Positions 8,495-12,404 of a stretch of DNA of 12,404 nt are shown here, piece by piece (positions within the stretch are counted from its first letter, which is position 1; every line of letters starts with the position of its first letter). The DNA is from CAYZJD01 sp964478455. GTDB taxonomy: Bacteria > Acidobacteriota > Terriglobia > Bryobacterales > Bryobacteraceae. A program made the translations under genes and the position numbers. The notes beneath the pieces were generated by a model, which was not told where the DNA came from, made no database searches, and saw only the letters and a program-made list of their open reading frames with translations. The stretch lies in contig CAYZJD010000106.1 in the NCBI GenBank assembly GCA_964478455.1, positions 1 to 12,404 on the forward strand. The letters run 5' to 3'.

Positions 8495-9892
8495 TCAGAT
8501 CTCGCCTACCACCTTGAAGCCCATCAGCCGGCCCATTGCTTCGATGGGCTCCGCGTAATCACCGTAGAAAACCACGCGGTGCAGGCCGCCGGTGAAATTC
8601 ACCAGCATCTTGCGCGCGCCGGCCACCTTGGTGCGGAACTGCGTCCGGCATCCGCGCCGGCTGTCCACGTTGCCGGCGACTTCGCCGGTGGACAGCAGGA
8701 ACTTCTTCGGACCGGCAAACTTGCCTACGGTCACCGTGTCTCCGACGGGAACCATCACTTGCATCGAAACGCCCTTGTTGTCTTCCATGTGCGAGCGGAT
8801 CGCGTACGGAAGACTCGGCGCGCCGATCCCCAGCAACGACGTGGCCGAGACACAGTGCGCATGCAGAATCTCGTTGCGGCTCGTATCGAAGACGGGATCG
8901 GAGACGAAGCCAGGGCGGCCGCAGAAAGAGGTCACCAGCAACTGCGTCATCGTGGAATGAAGGTCGGCTTCGCAGACCCCGTAGTAACCCTGATCGTTCA
9001 GCTTTGACCAGGCGACGCAAGGGTACGCGGGTAGGTCACCGCGCCGGAACCCGCCCAGGCAGTCGACAGTGATGGCGTTGGCCCGCTCGCGTTCGAGGAT
9101 ACCCTTCACACCCAGGTAGAAGCGCATGGCATCCACGATTTCCTCGGGCTTGGGCTCCACCACGCGGAGCGCCCTCCGCGTGAACTCCTCGGCTTCACGC
9201 TTGGCCAAGCCGAGATCCGCCGCCTCGAACGCCGCTCTCAGTTCCTGGTAACCGAGGCGCTTGATCTCGACGCCGAATTGCTTCGAGTATCCATCGACTT
9301 CCTGCCTGTTGAACCACGGCGCGACCATCAGCACCTTGCTCTTCCGCAAATGATGGATCGTCTGGAAGATCCGCATGTACGGATCCAGGTCGCCGAACTC
9401 GCTGCTGGCGATCAGGTCGGCTCGCCTCCCCATCTGGACCCACCGGGCGAAGTCGACGTAGGACCAGCCGGAGTATGGCCGTGTGAAGAGAAGCGTGGGA
9501 ATATCGACGTTTTCAAGCTGCTCCAGCAGCGGCGAGGTGCCCGAGGTCAGGTCGATGACCAGAATCCCGTCCACGTCGCCGAGATCGCGCACCCTGCCCG
9601 AAATGTCTTCGCCGGCAGTCAGAACCTCGCCGCCGGTCAGCCGCAGGCCCGGATGTTTGCGTTCCACCTCGGCCAGCCGCGCTTCGATGCCGGCGATCTC
9701 CTGTTTGACATCGAGATCGGGACACGGCCACGTCGGCACCGGCTTCCTCATGTACACCTTCTTCACCACCGCCGGTCCCATCCATGGCGCGGCCGCGGGC
9801 GCGGCCATGGCAGTATGTGCCGCCGCCAGCGTCGAAGCGCCGAATGCGAAGCCGAACTGGCGACGTGTCATTGAGGAATTGAGATCGGACAT
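8495..9892 (-). CDS. Tat-exported L-fucose/L-arabinose isomerase-family protein
   Basis: A 465-residue protein with a twin-arginine signal, TRRQFGFAFGAS (9-20), followed by an Ala-rich stretch and a likely cleavage after AMA (28-30). The mature part looks like the fucose isomerase fold: Rossmann-like N-terminal half (DGILVIDLTSG at 108-118; KVLMVAPWFN at 186-195) and a C-terminal half with GVCEADLHSTMTQLL (305-319), GRPGFVSDP (326-333), HAHC (344-347) and GGLHRVVFYGDY (435-446). Glu308 and Asp332 are 24 residues apart, as are metal ligands Glu337 and Asp361 of E. coli FucI (from memory); His438 may be the third. Known sugar isomerases are cytoplasmic, so export is unusual and the substrate is unknown. 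ATG 9892 is chosen because GGAGG precedes it by five bases; TTG 9916 is less likely. It is a single-gene unit with its own promoter. Confidence 0.78.
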   Translation of the reverse strand: MSDLNSSMTRRQFGFAFGASTLAAAHTAMAAPAAAPWMGPAVVKKVYMRKPVPTWPCPDLDVKQEIAGIEARLAEVERKHPGLRLTGGEVLTAGEDISGRVRDLGDVDGILVIDLTSGTSPLLEQLENVDIPTLLFTRPYSGWSYVDFARWVQMGRRADLIASSEFGDLDPYMRIFQTIHHLRKSKVLMVAPWFNRQEVDGYSKQFGVEIKRLGYQELRAAFEAADLGLAKREAEEFTRRALRVVEPKPEEIVDAMRFYLGVKGILERERANAITVDCLGGFRRGDLPAYPCVAWSKLNDQGYYGVCEADLHSTMTQLLVTSFCGRPGFVSDPVFDTSRNEILHAHCVSATSLLGIGAPSLPYAIRSHMEDNKGVSMQVMVPVGDTVTVGKFAGPKKFLLSTGEVAGNVDSRRGCRTQFRTKVAGARKMLVNFTGGLHRVVFYGDYAEPIEAMGRLMGFKVVGEI

Positions 9893-9897
9893 GATGG

Positions 9898-9902
9898 CCT
9901 CC
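9898..9902 (-). promoter_or_regulatory. Ribosome binding site of the exported isomerase-like gene
   Basis: On the minus strand GGAGG lies five bases before the ATG at 9892. This places translation start at MSDLNSS and not at the upstream TTG (9916), and leaves a compact Tat signal peptide. Confidence 0.75.
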
Positions 9903-9921
9903 GGAAAACGATTCAACGGGG

Positions 9922-9927
9922 ATTATA
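9922..9927 (-). promoter_or_regulatory. Likely -10 element of the isomerase-like gene
   Basis: The minus strand reads TATAAT, a perfect -10 box, about 30 bases before the ATG at 9892. In this GC-rich window such an AT-rich hexamer in an intergenic space stands out. No good -35 hexamer is found 16-18 bases upstream; that space is taken by the palindrome at 9931-9958, so the promoter may depend on an activator or be blocked by a repressor. Confidence 0.55.
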
Positions 9928-9930
9928 CTG

Positions 9931-9958
9931 CTGTTTCGGACGTATCTATCTGAAACAG
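9931..9958. promoter_or_regulatory. Operator-like palindrome in the -35 region
   Basis: CTGTTTCGGA (9931-9940) and TCTGAAACAG (9949-9958) are reverse complements in nine of ten positions, around an eight-base centre. The dyad starts four bases upstream of the TATAAT box on the minus strand, the classic place for a regulator that competes with or recruits RNA polymerase. The cognate regulator is not recognisable and no regulator gene is adjacent. A terminator for queE is the alternative, but no T-run follows. Confidence 0.45.
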
Positions 9959-9966
9959 GGGCGGCC

Positions 9967-10000
9967 GAAATCGGGAATTACGTAGCCTGTCACCGGTTTT
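9967..10000. repeat. Third REP-like unit, next to the queE stop
   Basis: This unit matches 8461-8494 in 31 of 34 bases and in the same orientation; differences are at unit positions 14, 18 and 34. The ends GAAATCGG and CCGGTTTT are again near-inverted repeats, so a single unit can fold on itself weakly. It ends one base before the queE stop codon (10002-10004), much as the other copy touches the stop of the isomerase-like gene. Confidence 0.85.
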
Positions 10001-10001
10001 C

Positions 10002-10682
10002 CTACACGCCGCGGCGGTTGCCGTACAGCTCGATGTGCAGCCGGGGGCTGAAGCGGAACCCGTGCAGCTTGCAGATTTCGGCGAGCCAGACGCCGCGCTC
10101 GCGCAAAACGGCGGCGTCGGTCCCCTCGGGCATGAGAACCACGCGATCTGCCTCCGCGCCCAATTCGGCCACCAGCGCGCTGAGCTCGGGCATGTCTTCG
10201 GGCGTCCCAACGACGAACTTCAACTGGTAGGGATACTCCATCAGCCGGCGCAGAACGTCGGGCTGGATGCGAAGACGATCGTGCTGCGCCGCCCAGCGGC
10301 CGCCGTCCCGGTCGTGAGGCGTGGAGTTGGCAAGCTTCGGACTGATGCTCATCAGGTCGCAGGCGACCGGCGCATAGACCGTTCCGGCGGTCTCGATGGT
10401 GATGTGGAAACCCAGCCGCCGCAGGCCCTCAGTGAGCGGCGCGATTTCCGGCGCGATCATCGGCTCCCCACCGGTTACCACGACATAGCGCGGCGGGTAA
10501 CGGCGAACATCGTCGAGAATCGCTTCCACCGTCATCTCCTCTCCTTCGGGCACCCACGACGTGTAGGGCGTGTCGCACCAGACGCAGCGCAGGTTGCAGC
10601 CGCTGGTGCGGACGAATACGCTCGGCGTCCCGACGAGAATCCCCTCGCCCTGGATTGAATAGAAGATTTCGGAGATGTTCAC
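10002..10682 (-). CDS. queE: 7-carboxy-7-deazaguanine synthase (radical SAM)
   Basis: QueE rearranges 6-carboxytetrahydropterin to 7-carboxy-7-deazaguanine using S-adenosylmethionine and a 4Fe-4S cluster. The 226-residue protein carries the family opening EIFYSIQGEG (5-14), the cluster motif CNLRCVWC (29-36; Cys29, Cys33, Cys36) and the SAM-binding GGEP (71-74). The three-residue/two-residue cysteine spacing is the standard radical SAM pattern. I chose GTG 10682 because it starts just before NISEIFYS, where relatives begin, and because its bases overlap the queC stop (GTGA). A longer frame to 10793 only reads the queC region in a wrong phase. Its product is the substrate of QueC, encoded directly upstream. 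Confidence 0.95.
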   Translation of the reverse strand: MNISEIFYSIQGEGILVGTPSVFVRTSGCNLRCVWCDTPYTSWVPEGEEMTVEAILDDVRRYPPRYVVVTGGEPMIAPEIAPLTEGLRRLGFHITIETAGTVYAPVACDLMSISPKLANSTPHDRDGGRWAAQHDRLRIQPDVLRRLMEYPYQLKFVVGTPEDMPELSALVAELGAEADRVVLMPEGTDAAVLRERGVWLAEICKLHGFRFSPRLHIELYGNRRGV

Positions 10683-11374
10683 GGGCGGTATTCCAGCGGG
10701 TCCGCGATGCCGGCCTCGGCGAAGCCCCTGCGGCGGAGGACGCACGAATCGCAGGCGCCGCAAGCGCGGCCCTTCGGGTCGGGATCGTAGCAACTGTGCG
10801 TCAGCCGGAAATCCACGCCGAGTTCGGCACCGAGCTTGACGATCTGCGCCTTGGTGAGCCGGATCAGCGGCGTGTGGATGCGGATGCGCGTGCGCCCTTC
10901 GACGCCGGCCCGGGTGGCGAGGTTCGCCATTCGCTCGAACGCTTCGATGTATTCGGGCCGGCAGTCGGGGTAGCCGGAGTAGTCGACGGCGTTCACGCCG
11001 AGGAAGATGTCCGAGGCTTCCAGCACCTCTGCCCAGGCCAGGGCGAAGGAGAGAAACACGGTGTTGCGGGCGGGCACGTAGGTGACGGGGATACCGTGCC
11101 GTATTTCCTCGGCGGGCCGGTGTTTGGGCACATCTATCGAATCGGTCAGGGCGGAGCCGCCGAAGGTTCGAAGGTCGATACGGACCATCAAGTGCCTCGT
11201 TGCGCCCAGACTCTCCGCGACGCGGGCGGCGGCGTCCAGTTCCACCCGGTGGCGCTGCCCGTAGTCGAAGGACAGCGCGTAGCAGTCCCAGCCCTCACGG
11301 AGCGCGAAGGCGAGGCAGGTCGAGGAGTCAAGTCCTCCGCTGAGCAGGCAGACCGCTTTGGCCTTGGTCGTCAT
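10679..11374 (-). CDS. queC: 7-cyano-7-deazaguanine (preQ0) synthase
   Basis: QueC turns 7-carboxy-7-deazaguanine, ammonia and ATP into preQ0, the precursor of queuosine in tRNA and of other deazapurines. The 231 residues hold the PP-loop ATP motif SGGLDSS (12-18), FDYGQRH (36-42), VPARNT in the middle of the protein, and the zinc site of four cysteines near the end (Cys195, Cys205, Cys208, Cys211 in SCYDPDPKGRACGACDSC). Length is normal. Start ATG 11374 overlaps the stop of the upstream transporter gene (ATGA), and its stop overlaps queE, so the three genes form one translationally coupled unit. queD and queF are not in the window. Confidence 0.96.
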   Translation of the reverse strand: MTTKAKAVCLLSGGLDSSTCLAFALREGWDCYALSFDYGQRHRVELDAAARVAESLGATRHLMVRIDLRTFGGSALTDSIDVPKHRPAEEIRHGIPVTYVPARNTVFLSFALAWAEVLEASDIFLGVNAVDYSGYPDCRPEYIEAFERMANLATRAGVEGRTRIRIHTPLIRLTKAQIVKLGAELGVDFRLTHSCYDPDPKGRACGACDSCVLRRRGFAEAGIADPLEYRP

Positions 11375-12404
11375 TTCGGCAGTTTGAGGGCGAGCAGGAA
11401 GCCGAGCACGGGGAAGACGAGCAGGCTCGCCAGGACGGCGTGCAAGGACAGGAGGTCGGCGAGCCAGCCGGTCAGGGGGATGAAGACCAAGCCGGCCATC
11501 CCCCAGGAAAACCCCATCATGAGGGCGGAAACCGTTCCGGCCTGGGACGGAACAAGTTCTTGTGCCATAACCACATTCACAGGAATTGTAAACAACAACA
11601 TGAAGCCTCCGGCACCGAGGCCTGCCAGCGAGGCCCACCCGTCGGCGAAAAAGAACAGCGCCAGCAGCGGCGTCGAGCCAAGCATCAATGCCAGGATGAC
11701 CGTTCGGCCACTGAACCGATCCGCCAAGTACCCTCCCACGAAGCCACCGAGCGCGCCGCAAGCCAGGTACAGCGTTAGCGTGTAGCTTGCGCGTGGCACC
11801 GTCAGGCCCCTCTCCAGGTGCAGGTAAAGAGGCAGGAACTGCGCATAGGTGATCTGGAGGATGGAGCGGATGAAGACCAGGAAATAGAGGACGGTCAGCG
11901 GCCTCCAGACGGCGCGGAGTGCGTGCCAGTCATGAGCCCGCCGCCCGGCCGGCACCGCCGGCGAGCCCGGGAGCAGGCCAATGAGGAGTACCGCGATCAG
12001 TACGCCGGGCGCCGCCGCCCAATAGGCCCGTTGCAGGCCCAGCAGTCCGATGATGGCGCTGAAGTACGCCGGTCCAAGCGCCATACCAAGCGTTCCCGCG
12101 CTGATGAAAATCGACATGGCGCGCCCGCGACGATCTGACACCGACTGCGCAGCGCGGGCCGAGGCCTGCGGATGAAACGACGCCACACCCGCGCCGCCAA
12201 GGAACACCATCAGCAGCAGCCATCCGAACCCCGGCGCCAGACCGAGCAATGAGATGAACACGCCCGCCACAGCCGGCGCGAGAACGGAGAACAGCCGCGT
12301 GTGAAAGCGGTCGGAGAGGTAGCCGTAGACCGGCTGCATCACCGAGGAGGAGAACACGAGCAAGCCGCCGAGCACGCCCGCCTGCGCCAGGCTGAGCCCG
12401 TAAC
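11371..12404 (-). CDS. MFS transporter, fosmidomycin-resistance (Fsr) type, N-terminus missing
   Basis: Some 343 residues of an inner-membrane transporter are visible; the frame stays open to the window edge, so the first helices are missing. About ten hydrophobic helices can be counted. The opening LSLAQAGVLGGLLVFSSSVMQPVYGYLSDR contains the MFS loop motif (GYLSDR), and FLGGAGVASFHPQASARAA followed by GRAMSIFISAGTLGMALGP closely follows the fosmidomycin-resistance subgroup pattern. The real substrate is unknown; Fsr members are drug/proton antiporters. The stop overlaps the queC start by four bases, so it is cotranscribed with deazaguanine genes. This may be chance linkage or may hint at export or uptake of a related compound. 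Confidence 0.85.
   Translation of the reverse strand, partial: YGLSLAQAGVLGGLLVFSSSVMQPVYGYLSDRFHTRLFSVLAPAVAGVFISLLGLAPGFGWLLLMVFLGGAGVASFHPQASARAAQSVSDRRGRAMSIFISAGTLGMALGPAYFSAIIGLLGLQRAYWAAAPGVLIAVLLIGLLPGSPAVPAGRRAHDWHALRAVWRPLTVLYFLVFIRSILQITYAQFLPLYLHLERGLTVPRASYTLTLYLACGALGGFVGGYLADRFSGRTVILALMLGSTPLLALFFFADGWASLAGLGAGGFMLLFTIPVNVVMAQELVPSQAGTVSALMMGFSWGMAGLVFIPLTGWLADLLSLHAVLASLLVFPVLGFLLALKLPK

Noticed and set aside
9931..9958. The CTGTTTC/GAAACAG dyad as an intrinsic terminator of queE
   Set aside because: No T-run follows on the minus strand and it sits directly upstream of a TATAAT box, which fits an operator better.
10683..10793. N-terminal extension of QueE to an upstream start
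   Set aside because: The extra residues are Arg/Pro-rich out-of-phase queC sequence; family members begin at the NISEIFYS region, and GTG 10682 overlaps the queC stop.
11375..11761. N-terminal extension of QueC to 11761
   Set aside because: It would run through the transporter's coding sequence in another phase; the ATP motif normally lies within the first 20 residues, as it does from ATG 11374.
10655..11785. A 376-codon plus-strand frame across queC and the transporter end
   Set aside because: Shadow of well-supported minus-strand genes; no domain or ribosome site.

Overview
The window is about 12.4 kb of GC-rich bacterial DNA with tightly packed genes. Several start and stop codons overlap, and four of the protein families seen are envelope or exported ones. 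The outer-membrane barrel protein and the Tat-exported protein point to a diderm (Gram-negative type) bacterium. An Acidobacteriota member, perhaps of the Bryobacterales/Solibacterales, is my best guess. That rests on general resemblance of gene content and dispersed repeats, not on any search.

Region 1 (1-3715, plus strand) is an aromatic amino acid operon: the 3' part of trpB, then trpA, a stand-alone AroQ-type chorismate mutase, a type I-beta DAHP synthase (aroF) and prephenate dehydrogenase (tyrA). It holds the first committed step of the shikimate pathway, the branch point from chorismate toward tyrosine/phenylalanine, and the last two steps of tryptophan synthesis. The first genes abut or overlap. 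Between aroF and tyrA lies a 66-base imperfect hairpin repeat that separates tyrA from a normal ribosome binding site.

Region 2 (3831-8405, plus strand) is an envelope/signalling cluster: a small Omp85/BamA-like protein with one POTRA-like segment, a secreted DUF4390-like protein, an NtrY-like membrane histidine kinase and an NtrX-like sigma-54-dependent response regulator. All four are joined by overlaps or short gaps.

Region 3 (8390-10001) is one minus-strand gene for a Tat-exported protein related to L-fucose/L-arabinose isomerases. It has its own promoter with an operator-like palindrome. A REP-like repeat stands on each side: an inverted pair forming a 30-bp stem at its 3' end, and a third, directly oriented unit upstream of its promoter.

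Region 4 (10002-12404, minus strand) is a second operon: an MFS transporter of the fosmidomycin-resistance type (its start lies beyond the window), then queC and queE for the 7-deazaguanine (preQ0/queuosine) pathway, each joined to the next by a 4-base start/stop overlap.

No rRNA, tRNA, CRISPR array, insertion sequence or replication origin was found. Most of the window is recognisable biology. The least explained parts are the repeats, the kinase cluster with its DUF4390-like and Omp85-like partners, and the exported isomerase-like enzyme.
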